Below are positions 6,856-16,349 of a stretch of 23,588 nucleotides of DNA, piece after piece (position 1 is the first letter of the stretch; the number at the start of each line of letters is the position of its first letter). The stretch is from positions 1 to 23,588 of the forward strand of contig JAXDIH010000188.1 of assembly GCA_034664105.1 (NCBI GenBank). The letters are read 5' to 3'. The position numbers and the translations under genes are program-made. Origin of the DNA: JACVRW01 sp034664105. GTDB taxonomy: Bacteria; Actinomycetota; Thermoleophilia; Solirubrobacterales; Thermoleophilaceae. The notes under the pieces are model-generated. The model saw nothing but the letters and a program-made list of their open reading frames with translations, was not told where the DNA came from and searched no databases.

Positions 6856-8520
6856 CTAGGTCTCGACGGGCGCGGCCCGAGGCGCGCCGTCGGCGCCGTC
6901 GGCCTGCATCCGCGCCATGAACTCGGCGCGCGCCTGGGCCGGCGTGCGGCGCAGCGCGCCCAGCAGCGGCAGCACCGAGAGCACGAGCAGCGCGGCCTGG
7001 CGGAAGGCCCACGCGTAGCCCTCGCGCGCCGAGCCCGCGGTCTGGCGGATGATCTCCTCGTCGAACCCCGGCTTGGGCTCGAAGCGGCCTCTGGTGCCGC
7101 CCGTGTAGTCGTGGAGGGTCGCCTGGATCACCGCGTTCGCCATCGGCGCCGGCATGTCCCAGTCGTCCACGATGTCCTCGATCTCGTTGTCGGCGAACCA
7201 GGACATATGGGCGTGCAGCACGCCGCCGAACGTCGCGATCAGCACCGCCACCCCGATCGCCGCTCCCAGCTGCCGCGCGGTGTTGAGGATCCCCGACGCC
7301 AGCCCCACCTCGGGCCCGGCCACAGCCCCCATCGCGCCCACGTTGAGCGCCGGGAAGCCGATGCCCATCCCCACGCCGATCATCAGCAGGCCGGGCAGGA
7401 TGCGGATGTACGCCCACGCGTCGTCGGCGGTGGAGGGCAGGAACGAGACCCACAGCATTCCGATCGCCATCACGATCAGCGCCGGGCGGGCGATCTCGCC
7501 GGGCGGCTTGCTGTCGGCGAAGCGGGCCGCGAACGGCCATGCGAGCAGTCCCATCAGCGGCACCGGGACCAGCGCGGCGGCAGCCTCGATCGGCTCGTAG
7601 CCCCACAGGTTCGTGAACACGAGCGAGAGCAGCAGCAGGCTGCCGATCGCGCCCGCTCCGAAGAACAGCATCCCGATGTTGGCGTTGCGGAACTGCTTGT
7701 TCGCGATCAGCCCGGGCGTGATCATCGGGCTGGGGGCGCGCCGCTCCCACCACACGAACGCGGCTCCGAGCAGGATCGCCGCCTGCATCAGGCTGAGCCA
7801 GAGCGGCAGGTCGCCGCCGAACGGGTTGGCCTCGACCAGCGCGACGATCAGGCAGAAGACGGCGGCGCCGAGCAGCAGCATGCCGCGCACGTCCACCTGG
7901 CGGCCGGCGCTCAGGTCCCAGGTCTCCGGCCACCAGCGCAGGCACATCAGCAGGCCGAGCACGCCGAACGGGATGTTGATCAGGAAGATCCAGTGCCAGC
8001 TCGCCAGCTCGACCAGCACGCCGCCGAGCACGGGCCCGAGCGCCGAGGACACCAGCGCCACGACGGCGATCAACGCCAGCCCGCGGCCGCGCTGCTCGGG
8101 TGGGAACACCAGCACGGTCATCGCGAAGCCCAGCGGCGCGAGGATGCCGGCGCCGACGCCCTGGATCGCCCGGAAGACGATCAGCCACTCCACCGACCAC
8201 GACGCCGCGCACAGCGCCGAGCCGATCGTGAAAACGGTGAGGCCGACGATGAAGAAGCGCTTGCGGCCGAACTGGTCCGCCAGCCGCCCCATCGCCACGA
8301 GCACCACGGCGAACGTCAGGTTGTACGCGTTGATGACCCAGGTGACCGTGCCCACGTCGGTGGACATCTCGTCCTGGAGCTCCGGGATCGAGATGTTCAC
8401 GATCGAGATGTCCAGCAGGGACATCGCCCAGCCGATCATCATCACGCCGAAGATCCGCCACTTGTTCGCGTAGAGGAACTCGGTCGACGGGTTCTGGCGG
8501 GTCTCCGCCGCGGCGCTCAT
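6856..8520 (-). CDS. MFS exporter, DHA2 (EmrB/QacA-like, 14-TM) family
   Basis: A 554-residue inner-membrane drug:H+ antiporter-type protein. It carries TM1 with Asp37 in LLDISIVNISIP, motif A GRLADQFGRKR (78-88) in the TM2-3 loop, RAIQGVGAGILAPL in TM4, motif C-like LGPVLGGVLVE (161-171) in TM5 and WHWIFLINIPFG (175-186), all hallmarks of the 14-TM DHA2 group. A long acidic loop (roughly 425-500) lies before the last TM segment. ATG 8520 overlaps the stop of the upstream sulfatase-like gene by 4 bp (ATGA), so translation is probably coupled. The family exports lipophilic compounds, lipids or precursors with the proton gradient. The operon partners suggest an envelope-related substrate rather than a drug, but that is inference. 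It ends convergently with the PHP-APS kinase gene, 50 bp apart, with no strong terminator seen. Confidence 0.93.
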   Translation of the reverse strand: MSAAAETRQNPSTEFLYANKWRIFGVMMIGWAMSLLDISIVNISIPELQDEMSTDVGTVTWVINAYNLTFAVVLVAMGRLADQFGRKRFFIVGLTVFTIGSALCAASWSVEWLIVFRAIQGVGAGILAPLGFAMTVLVFPPEQRGRGLALIAVVALVSSALGPVLGGVLVELASWHWIFLINIPFGVLGLLMCLRWWPETWDLSAGRQVDVRGMLLLGAAVFCLIVALVEANPFGGDLPLWLSLMQAAILLGAAFVWWERRAPSPMITPGLIANKQFRNANIGMLFFGAGAIGSLLLLSLVFTNLWGYEPIEAAAALVPVPLMGLLAWPFAARFADSKPPGEIARPALIVMAIGMLWVSFLPSTADDAWAYIRILPGLLMIGVGMGIGFPALNVGAMGAVAGPEVGLASGILNTARQLGAAIGVAVLIATFGGVLHAHMSWFADNEIEDIVDDWDMPAPMANAVIQATLHDYTGGTRGRFEPKPGFDEEIIRQTAGSAREGYAWAFRQAALLVLSVLPLLGALRRTPAQARAEFMARMQADGADGAPRAAPVET

Positions 8521-10109
8521 GGGAGCGAGCCCTGGCGCGGACCGGTCCGATCCTCCGGATCGCGCCCGTCGAACTGGAGGTCGGAGGGCTCGTCATCGTC
8601 GTCCGGCTGGTCGTTGTTGACGGCGTCCCACTCGTTGGGGATGCCGTCGTCGTCGACATCGTCGTCGCCGCGCTGCGGGGGCGGGCGCAGAGCGCCGTCG
8701 GGGCCGAACTCCGGCAGCGTGCCGCCCGCGACAGTCAACGCCGCCAGCGACATGTCGGTCAGCACGCCGGGCTCGTCGTTCGCGACGTCGTCGTAGCGCG
8801 TGATGTCGTCGTCGGCTTCCTCGTCGTCGTCGTAGAGGCGCCGCTCCTGCTCCTGGCGATCGGCCACCATCAGCCAGCGCTTGTCGCGCACGACGATCAG
8901 CGACCCGCTGCAGGTGATCGAGAAGGGCCGCTCGGGCAGGTCTTCCTGGTCGACGCCGTCGAAGAGCTGCGTCAGGTCCTCGCCGCGCATCTTGCCCGGG
9001 ACCGTGAGGCCGATCGCGGACAGGAGCGTGGGGGCGACGTCGTGCGTGGAGGCGTACCAGTCCTCGTCGTCGCCGGCCTTTTCGCCCCTGGGATGGCGGA
9101 TCAGGTAGGGGATCTCGTACGAGAGCCGGTGCGACGTGGGCGTGCCGCGTCCGGCGTAGTCGTGCTCGCCGAGGGCGATGCCGGTGTCCCCGATCGCCAT
9201 CAGGAAGACGTCATCCGGCACCACGTCCATCAGCCGGCCGACCCAGGCGTCCACGCGCTCGACGTGCTTGCGGTAGGCGGCGCGCAGCTCGTCGATGCTG
9301 TCGCGGCCGAACTTCAGCTCGACCAGGCGGTCGTCCATCGGCCCGATGCCCTGCTGGTCGACCCTCCCCGGCTTGATGTAGATCGGCGGCGCCTCGCGGG
9401 CGTCGAGCGGGTCGAACGGGTCGATGGCGAGGAAGTAGGGGTCGCCGTCCTTCAGCTTGCGCAGCTCGCCGATCCCGGCGCGGAACGTGCGCTCGGCGGC
9501 TGCCGACTGGCGCTCGATGGCGGCGATCTCGGCCTTCAGGCCGCTGGCCGAGGACGAGCCGGGCGGCGTGCCGGGCGGACGCACAACGTCGGAGAAGCGG
9601 GGCCCGTCGAACACCGGGTTGTCGGTGACGTAGGCGGTGTGCACGCCGCGCCGGCGCATCGTCTCGGTTACCACCGGCTGCCAGTCCCAGACGGGGCAGT
9701 AGCCCGGCACGTCCGGCATCCCGTCGGTGCGCTCCCACATCCGGAACGGGAACGACCGCATGCCGGTCACGAGCGTGCGCCGCACCGGCAGGGCCGGCAT
9801 GCACTCGGGGATCGCGCGGTCGAAGCGCAGCGACTTGCCGGTCAGCTCGTCCAGGTTGGGGGTGTCGGCGCCCGAGCCTCCCTCGAACGCCTTCACGTAG
9901 TCCGCGCGCACGAGCGGCAGGACCACGAGCAGGGCGCTCGAGCCCGGCTTGCCGCCGAACCGGTCGGCCTTCGCCGTTGCCGGGCCGGCCATGCCGGCCA
10001 GCAGGCCGCCGCCGGCGGCCGTGGCTCCGCCGCGGCGCAGCAGCGCGCGCCGGGTGAGGAAGCCATCGCTGCGCGCCCGGCCGAGCCGGCCGCCTGCGCC
10101 AAGCGTCAC
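8517..10109 (-). CDS. Tat-exported sulfatase-fold protein, probable pseudoenzyme, with Asp-rich tail
   Basis: 530 residues from GTG 10109, overlapping the upstream gene by 4 bp (GTGA). A Tat-like signal (FLTRRALLRRGG, then a hydrophobic Ala/Gly run to about 48) precedes an alkaline-phosphatase/sulfatase-superfamily fold that aligns well with the neighbouring paralogue (TAYVTDNP, RSFPFR, STHDVAPTLLSAIG). The catalytic residues are gone. The Cys/Ser position of C-x-P-x-R is Ala106 (ALPVRRTLVTG), the first metal Asp is Pro65, the DHG motif is DTG (308-310), the catalytic Lys is Arg321, and the His of 'PHxPF' is Leu235. The tail from 425 is very acidic and contains VDDDGIPNEWD (485-495), like a thrombospondin type-3 or EF-type calcium loop. 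A binding, scaffolding or regulatory partner of the first sulfatase is more likely than an enzyme; this is inference. Confidence 0.85.
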   Translation of the reverse strand: MTLGAGGRLGRARSDGFLTRRALLRRGGATAAGGGLLAGMAGPATAKADRFGGKPGSSALLVVLPLVRADYVKAFEGGSGADTPNLDELTGKSLRFDRAIPECMPALPVRRTLVTGMRSFPFRMWERTDGMPDVPGYCPVWDWQPVVTETMRRRGVHTAYVTDNPVFDGPRFSDVVRPPGTPPGSSSASGLKAEIAAIERQSAAAERTFRAGIGELRKLKDGDPYFLAIDPFDPLDAREAPPIYIKPGRVDQQGIGPMDDRLVELKFGRDSIDELRAAYRKHVERVDAWVGRLMDVVPDDVFLMAIGDTGIALGEHDYAGRGTPTSHRLSYEIPYLIRHPRGEKAGDDEDWYASTHDVAPTLLSAIGLTVPGKMRGEDLTQLFDGVDQEDLPERPFSITCSGSLIVVRDKRWLMVADRQEQERRLYDDDEEADDDITRYDDVANDEPGVLTDMSLAALTVAGGTLPEFGPDGALRPPPQRGDDDVDDDGIPNEWDAVNNDQPDDDDEPSDLQFDGRDPEDRTGPRQGSLP

Positions 10110-11635
10110 CCGCCGATCACGCCCCTGGCGCCGGACGAGCCGAACTGCGGCAGCGTCCCACCCGCCTCGTCCTCGAGCACCTTCCAGAGCCGGTCGACGA
10201 TCTGCGGGTGATCGGCGGCCACGTTGTGGAGCTCCTGCGGATCGTTGCGCTTGTCGTAGAGGCGCTTGCGGCGGCCCTCGCTGTCCGACAGCAGGAACCA
10301 GTCACGGTCGCCGCACAACAGGTAGTTGTCGTAGCAGGAGGTGAAGTAGCGGCGCTCCGGCGGCTCGCGGCCGTCGAACAGCACCGACAGGTCCTCGCCC
10401 TCCATCATCCCGGGCGCCCTCACCCCCATGAACGACAGCAGCGTGCGCGACACGTCGTGCGTGGAGGCGAAGAAGTCGCTCATCTGGCCGGCGAGCTTGC
10501 CCTCGGGGTGCCGGATCATCGCGGGCACGTGGTAGATGTGCCACTGGGCGCGGGCGCCGTCCTTGCCCATCACGCCGTCCTCGCCGAGCGTCAGCCCGTG
10601 GTCGGACATGTAGTAGATGACGGTCTCGTCGAGCAGCTTCTCGTCGGCCAGCTTGTTCATCAGCCGCCCGATCCACTCGTCCACGAAGGTGATCTCGGCC
10701 GCGTACAGCTCCCGCACCCGCTCGATGCTGTCGTCGTCGAGGTCCACGTGGACGACCCAGGAGTAGGGCGTCTCGAAGGGCTGGATCGGGGTGATGCCCT
10801 CGCTGGTCTCGATTCCCTTCGGGCTGCCCGCCGCCAGCTGGTAGACACGCGGCGCGTCGAACGGCTCGTGCGGGTCGAAAGAGTCCACGCCGAGGAAGAA
10901 GGGGCGCTTCTTCTTGAGGTCGTCCACGAGGTTGATGCCGGCCCGCACGACTCGCGCGGTGGGGTACTGGCGCTCGTTGTCGCGGTAGATCGAGTTCCAG
11001 CCGACCATCGAGCGCAGGCGGCCCACCTCCACGCTGTCGGATAGCTCGGGCAGCAGGTAGCGCTCGATCTGGCTGCGCGTGGCAGGCCGCTTGAAGGGCT
11101 TGTTGAGGAAGCGGTAGGCGCCCTGCGAGAAGCTCGGCTTGACCCAGTCGACGGTGCGGCGGAAGTTCGCGAAGCGCGGCCCGATCAGGAACGGGTTGTC
11201 GGTGCAATAGGCGGTCTGGATGCCGGCCTCGCCCATCACCTCGGTGACGATCGGGTAGTGGTCCGGGATCGGGATCCAGCCCGGCCCCACCGGCAGGCCC
11301 TGGGTGGGGACGTAGTTGCGGTAGGGGAACGAGCGCACGCCGGTGAGCAGGGCGCGGCGGGCCGGGCCGGTGGGCATGGCCTCGGGCACGGCGAGCGAGA
11401 AGGACAGCGAGTCCCCGGCCAGCGCGTCGAGGTTCGGCGTCTTGGCGCGGCTGTCCGGGTTGAACGCGCGGATGTAGTCGAACCGCGTGGAGTCCGTGAC
11501 GATCAGGAGCGTGTTCGGCGCGTCCTTGTCGTGGCGCGTGGCAGGCTCGAAGTAGTCGTCGCCGCAGGCGGCCATCCCGAGGGTGGCGGCGCCGGCCGCG
11601 CCGGCGCCGAATAGTCCTCTGCGAGTCAGGCCCAC
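10106..11635 (-). CDS. Tat-exported sulfatase-superfamily lipoprotein with Thr at the nucleophile position
   Basis: 509 residues from GTG 11635. The N-terminus carries TRRGLFGAG (twin Arg 5-6), a hydrophobic run and MAAC (Cys24), consistent with a Tat-exported, lipid-anchored protein. The sulfatase fold is clear: LLIVTDSTRFDYI (metal Asp48), KTPNLDALA, TGPARRALLTG (89-99), DPHEPF (His256), MSDHGLTLGE (Asp345/His346), GK (Lys358) and STHDVSRTLLSFMG. In true sulfatases the first residue of C/S-x-P-S/A-R is Cys or Ser and becomes formylglycine. Here it is Thr89, which cannot. Superfamily members with Thr (phosphoglycerol, phosphoethanolamine or phosphodiester enzymes) use it as a direct nucleophile, so phospho-group hydrolysis or transfer at the outer face is likelier than sulfate release. 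It overlaps the degenerate paralogue by 4 bp and starts 35 bp after the GGDEF/HD-GYP gene. Confidence 0.88.
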   Translation of the reverse strand: MGLTRRGLFGAGAAGAATLGMAACGDDYFEPATRHDKDAPNTLLIVTDSTRFDYIRAFNPDSRAKTPNLDALAGDSLSFSLAVPEAMPTGPARRALLTGVRSFPYRNYVPTQGLPVGPGWIPIPDHYPIVTEVMGEAGIQTAYCTDNPFLIGPRFANFRRTVDWVKPSFSQGAYRFLNKPFKRPATRSQIERYLLPELSDSVEVGRLRSMVGWNSIYRDNERQYPTARVVRAGINLVDDLKKKRPFFLGVDSFDPHEPFDAPRVYQLAAGSPKGIETSEGITPIQPFETPYSWVVHVDLDDDSIERVRELYAAEITFVDEWIGRLMNKLADEKLLDETVIYYMSDHGLTLGEDGVMGKDGARAQWHIYHVPAMIRHPEGKLAGQMSDFFASTHDVSRTLLSFMGVRAPGMMEGEDLSVLFDGREPPERRYFTSCYDNYLLCGDRDWFLLSDSEGRRKRLYDKRNDPQELHNVAADHPQIVDRLWKVLEDEAGGTLPQFGSSGARGVIGG

Positions 11636-11670
11636 GGCCGCGGAAGCCTAGTGGGCTGGCCCGCCGGCAA

Positions 11671-13722
11671 TCAGGCCGAGCTGCGCTGCCGCGAGCCGGC
11701 CTGCTCGGCGACGCTCGCCTCGAACGCCGCCACCACCGCCGGGTCGAACTGGCTGCCCGCGGAGCTGCGCAGCTCGCCCAGCGCACCCTCCGGGCTCATC
11801 GGCATCGGCCGGTACGGCCTGCCGGTGGTCATGGCGTCGTAGGCGTCGCAAACCGCGATGATCCGCGCCGGCAGGGGGATCTCCTCCCCGGCGAGCCCGT
11901 CCGGGTAGCCGGTGCCGTCGAAGTGCTCGTGGCTCGCTCGAACCAGCTCGGCCGCGCGCGCCAGCGACGGTGCGACACCGAGGATGCGCTCCCCGATCAC
12001 GGTGTGCTGGCGCATGAACGCCCACTCCTCCTCGTCGAGGGGGCCGGGCTTCTCCAGGATCGCGTCGGGCACGGCTGCCTTCCCGATGTCGTGGAGCGAG
12101 GCGGCCTGCAGCAGCGGGTCGCGGTCGTCGTCGGGGAGGCCCAGCGTCTCGGCGACGCCCCGGCACAGATCGGTCACGTCGTCCACGTGCTCGCGCAGCT
12201 GCGGGTGGCGCTCGGCCATCACCCTCATCAGCACGTCCGTGGTCTGCCGCCCGGCGGAGTCGCGCCTGTTGTTCTTGCGGGCGTACATGCGCTGGTCCGC
12301 TATGTGAAGCGCCTGCACCGGGTCCGCTGCCTCCGCCGGCAGCGACACCGCCCCGTAGGACGCCCCGATCGAGAAGCCCTCGCCGTGCTCGGTGAGAGCG
12401 CCGCTGGCCGCCGTCAGCAGGGCGTCGGCCGCACCGGCCGGCACGCGGGCCAGCACGCAAAACTCGTCGCCGCCCATCCGGTACGCGGTGCCGCGATCTC
12501 GGACGGCCTCCTCGAGGCTCGCCGCGAGGCGGGCCAGCAGCGCGTCCCCGGCGGGATGGCCGAACGTGTCGTTGTACGCCTTGAACCCATCGAGGTCGAA
12601 CAGCCCGAGCACGAGCGGATCGCGGATCGAGGCCTGGGCGAGGCCACCCTCGAGGTCCGCCGTGAGGCTGCGGCGGTTGCGCAGCCCGGTGAGCGAGTCG
12701 GTGAGCGCGGCGGTTTGCAGCTGCGCCTGTGAGGACCGGAAGCTCCAGACCGCGAAGCCGAGCAGCAGGAACGCCAGGGCAAGCATGAGCAGCTCCGGCG
12801 CCCCGAGCTCCGAGACCCAGCCGGCGGCGGGGGTCCGAGCGCTCGCGACGACGACCCAGTGGTTCGCGTTGTGAGTCCCACCGCCGACCGCGCTGAAGGC
12901 GCTGGGCTTGCCGTCGACCTCCGCCGTGCCCTCGGAGCCCGCGCGGCCGACCACCGAGAAGAAGCTCGCGAAGCGCCGATCCTCGGGGTGCCCGAGCTTG
13001 GTGTTGGCGCCGGCGGGCTGGTGGAAGCGGCTGTCCGCGACCACCTGCCCGCTGTTGGCCTCCACGATGGAGATGTCGAAGCGGTTGCTCGTGTCCGCGG
13101 CCTGCCTGCGGAAGCTCTCCATCCTGATCTCGAAGTGGATGATCGCCAGCGGCCGGCCGCCGCTCCCTGGCACCGGGGTCGAGTTGGAGACGACCCATTC
13201 CGACGTGTCCGGTGACATGTAAGGACGCGCCTGGTAGACCTCGCCGGGCTTCAGGGCGAAGGTCGGCTTGAAGAAAGAGGCCTTGGTCTCGTCGGGGGAC
13301 AGGTTCTCGGTCGGCGCGACCACCCCGCGCACCGCCCTGGCGTTCTCGGCGCCGCCGCTATCTATGAAGCAGGCCTCGCCGACACTGCCGGGGAACACCT
13401 GGTGGAGGTAGGCGAGCGCCTGCTGCGCCTGCCTGAGCGTGCGGTCTCCGGCAAGGATGCGCTCCTCGCGGGCGCCCGGCAGGTCGTAGAAGTCCCGGTA
13501 GGCAGGGTTGTGCGCGGCAACCAGGGTGAGCGAGCGCCCGCGGGCGAAGTAATCGTGGAGCTTGGCCGCCTGCTCGGTGGCCTCCGCGCGGAGGGCGCGA
13601 TCGAGCGAGTCGCGCTTGCGCCCGCCGTCCGCGGCGGCCGCGCCGATCGCGACCGAGAGCAGCGCGATCGCCAGGATCAGCGCCACCAGGGGTGTCGACC
13701 GCAAGGAACGCGACCTGCGCAT
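11671..13722 (-). CDS. Membrane sensor with Cache-like, GGDEF and HD-GYP domains (c-di-GMP turnover)
   Basis: 683 residues from ATG 13722. TM1 (11-31) and TM2 (309-327) flank an extracytoplasmic region of about 275 residues that looks like a Cache-type sensor (paired motifs FIDSGG, RPYMSPDTSEWVVSNSTPV). Inside the cell is a GGDEF domain (335-485) with TDSLTGLRNRR, FDLDGFKAYND and intact GGDEF (417-421). No RxxD inhibitory site is seen at the usual place (RDRG instead). The HD-GYP domain (about 495-675) has SLHDIGKAAVP (H544, D545, K548), ILEKPGPL, SHEHFDGTGYPDGL and RIIAVCDAYDAM. The usual HHE is SHE (597-599), so one metal ligand differs. Both synthesis and breakdown of c-di-GMP are possible; which dominates cannot be read. 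It may be the first gene of the sulfatase/MFS operon and is divergent from the TrxR-like gene. Confidence 0.92.
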   Translation of the reverse strand: MRRSRSLRSTPLVALILAIALLSVAIGAAAADGGRKRDSLDRALRAEATEQAAKLHDYFARGRSLTLVAAHNPAYRDFYDLPGAREERILAGDRTLRQAQQALAYLHQVFPGSVGEACFIDSGGAENARAVRGVVAPTENLSPDETKASFFKPTFALKPGEVYQARPYMSPDTSEWVVSNSTPVPGSGGRPLAIIHFEIRMESFRRQAADTSNRFDISIVEANSGQVVADSRFHQPAGANTKLGHPEDRRFASFFSVVGRAGSEGTAEVDGKPSAFSAVGGGTHNANHWVVVASARTPAAGWVSELGAPELLMLALAFLLLGFAVWSFRSSQAQLQTAALTDSLTGLRNRRSLTADLEGGLAQASIRDPLVLGLFDLDGFKAYNDTFGHPAGDALLARLAASLEEAVRDRGTAYRMGGDEFCVLARVPAGAADALLTAASGALTEHGEGFSIGASYGAVSLPAEAADPVQALHIADQRMYARKNNRRDSAGRQTTDVLMRVMAERHPQLREHVDDVTDLCRGVAETLGLPDDDRDPLLQAASLHDIGKAAVPDAILEKPGPLDEEEWAFMRQHTVIGERILGVAPSLARAAELVRASHEHFDGTGYPDGLAGEEIPLPARIIAVCDAYDAMTTGRPYRPMPMSPEGALGELRSSAGSQFDPAVVAAFEASVAEQAGSRQRSSA

Positions 13723-13748
13723 GGGATCGGTGTCGACCTAGAGGTACG

Positions 13749-13781
13749 GACACTTGAGTGTCGCTTGTCACACGCCCGTGT
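13749..13781. promoter_or_regulatory. Two operator-like inverted repeats in divergent promoter region
   Basis: The 87-bp gap between the divergent GGDEF/HD-GYP and TrxR-like genes contains GACACT-TG-AGTGTC (13749-13762) and ACACG-CC-CGTGT (13770-13781), both perfect short palindromes, 7 bp apart. A TTGTCA at 13765-13770 could be a weak -35 box for the rightward gene. Position and symmetry suggest a dimeric regulator site; no regulator gene is nearby. Confidence 0.4.
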
Positions 13782-13809
13782 AGCGCCACTGCTCACAATT
13801 CACGTCCGC

Positions 13810-14737
13810 ATGGCCGTCGCAACGCTTCAACACCTTTCCCGCGCGCGCTCGCGTTCGGTCCCCGTGGTCGACGCGGTGATCGTCGGCGGCGGGCCGGCCG
13901 GCCTGAGCGCCGCGCTGGTGCTCGGCCGCGCGCGCCGGCGCGCGCTGGTCCTGGACACGGGCCGCCCGGCCAACGTCGCTTCGAATGGCATCGGCGGGCT
14001 GCTGGCGCAGCACGGCGTCGCCCCATCGGAGCTGCGCAGCGCCGGCCGCCGGCAGCTCGCCCCCTTCGCGAACGTCGAGGTGCGCGACGGCGCGGTGCTG
14101 GATGGCGAGGCGCTGGAGGATGGGTTCGCCGTGCGGATCGACGGCGGCGAGGTGCACGCCCGTGCGCTCGTGCTGGCCCACGGGCTGCGCTACGACCCGC
14201 CGGCGCTGCCGGGCGTCGGCCCGCTGTGGGGCCGTTCCGTCTTCCACTGCCCGTTCTGCGACGGCTGGGAGGTGCGCGACCTGTCGCTGGCCGTCCACGG
14301 CTCCGGGCCCGAGGCGGCGCGCTCGGCGCTGGTGGTGGCGCGCTGGAGCCCCGACGTCGTGCTCTGCACCGACGGTCCCGCGCGCCTGAACGGCGAGCGA
14401 GCGGCGCTGGAGCGCGCCGGGGTGCGCGTGCGCGAGGAGCCGATCCGCGAGCTGGTCGGCGGCCAGGGCTGGCTCCACCGCATCGAGTTCGCCTCCGGGC
14501 CGCCCGAGCAGCGCGACGCGATGTTCGTGCGCACGGATCGCGGCCAGCCGAACGGGCTGGCGGAGGCGCTGGGCTGCGAGCTGACCGCCGGGGGCACGAT
14601 CGTCACCGACGCCGAGGGACGCGCCGGGGTGCCGGCCGTCTACGCCGCGGGAGACGCGGCCACCGAACGTCTGCGCTCGGTGGCGAACGCGATCGGGGGC
14701 GGCTCGCGGGTCGCCCAGGCCGTGGCGCTGGACCTGA

Positions 14738-14745
<8 letters not shown>
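13810..14745 (+). CDS. Thioredoxin-reductase-like FAD disulfide oxidoreductase (CPFC motif)
   Basis: 311 residues from ATG 13810. It has an N-terminal FAD Rossmann motif VIVGGGPAGLSAAL (24-37), LVLDTGRPAN, a redox motif HCPFCDGWE (Cys147/Cys150), a second nucleotide-binding motif HGSGPEAA (163-170) and the C-terminal FAD motif VYAAGDAA (277-284). Length and order match the TrxR-like family that includes small-molecule dithiol oxidases such as GliT (C-x-x-C-x-G-x-E), rather than standard TrxB with CATC. It therefore probably reduces or oxidises a protein or small-molecule disulphide with NAD(P)H or O2; the partner is unknown. The frame is open further upstream into the opposite gene, but ATG 13810 lies within the divergent gap. 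GTG 13864, just before the FAD motif, is an alternative start. No Shine-Dalgarno is seen for either. Its end overlaps the convergent synthetase by 8 bp. Confidence 0.88.
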
Positions 14746-16252
<1,507 letters not shown>

Positions 16253-16329
16253 CCCTCGCTCCTTGGTTGCCGCTCGGGAGCGTAACGGGCCCGGGGCGTG
16301 GTGGCGAGCGGCTACGAATCGCAGCGATA

Positions 16330-16346
16330 AAGGGGTCGGCCCCCTT
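16330..16346. repeat. Short hairpin AAGGGG-TCGGC-CCCCTT
   Basis: A perfect 6-bp stem with a 5-base loop in the gap between nuoN and the acyl-CoA synthetase gene. It resembles the short palindromes built on AAGGGGTC...CCCCTT scattered in many GC-rich genomes. That resemblance is from memory and unverified. Confidence 0.45.
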
Positions 16347-16349
16347 CGT

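Noticed and set aside
10106..11635. Simple call of 'arylsulfatase' for the two sulfatase-fold genes.
   Set aside because: Neither has the Cys/Ser needed for formylglycine (Thr in one, Ala in the other).
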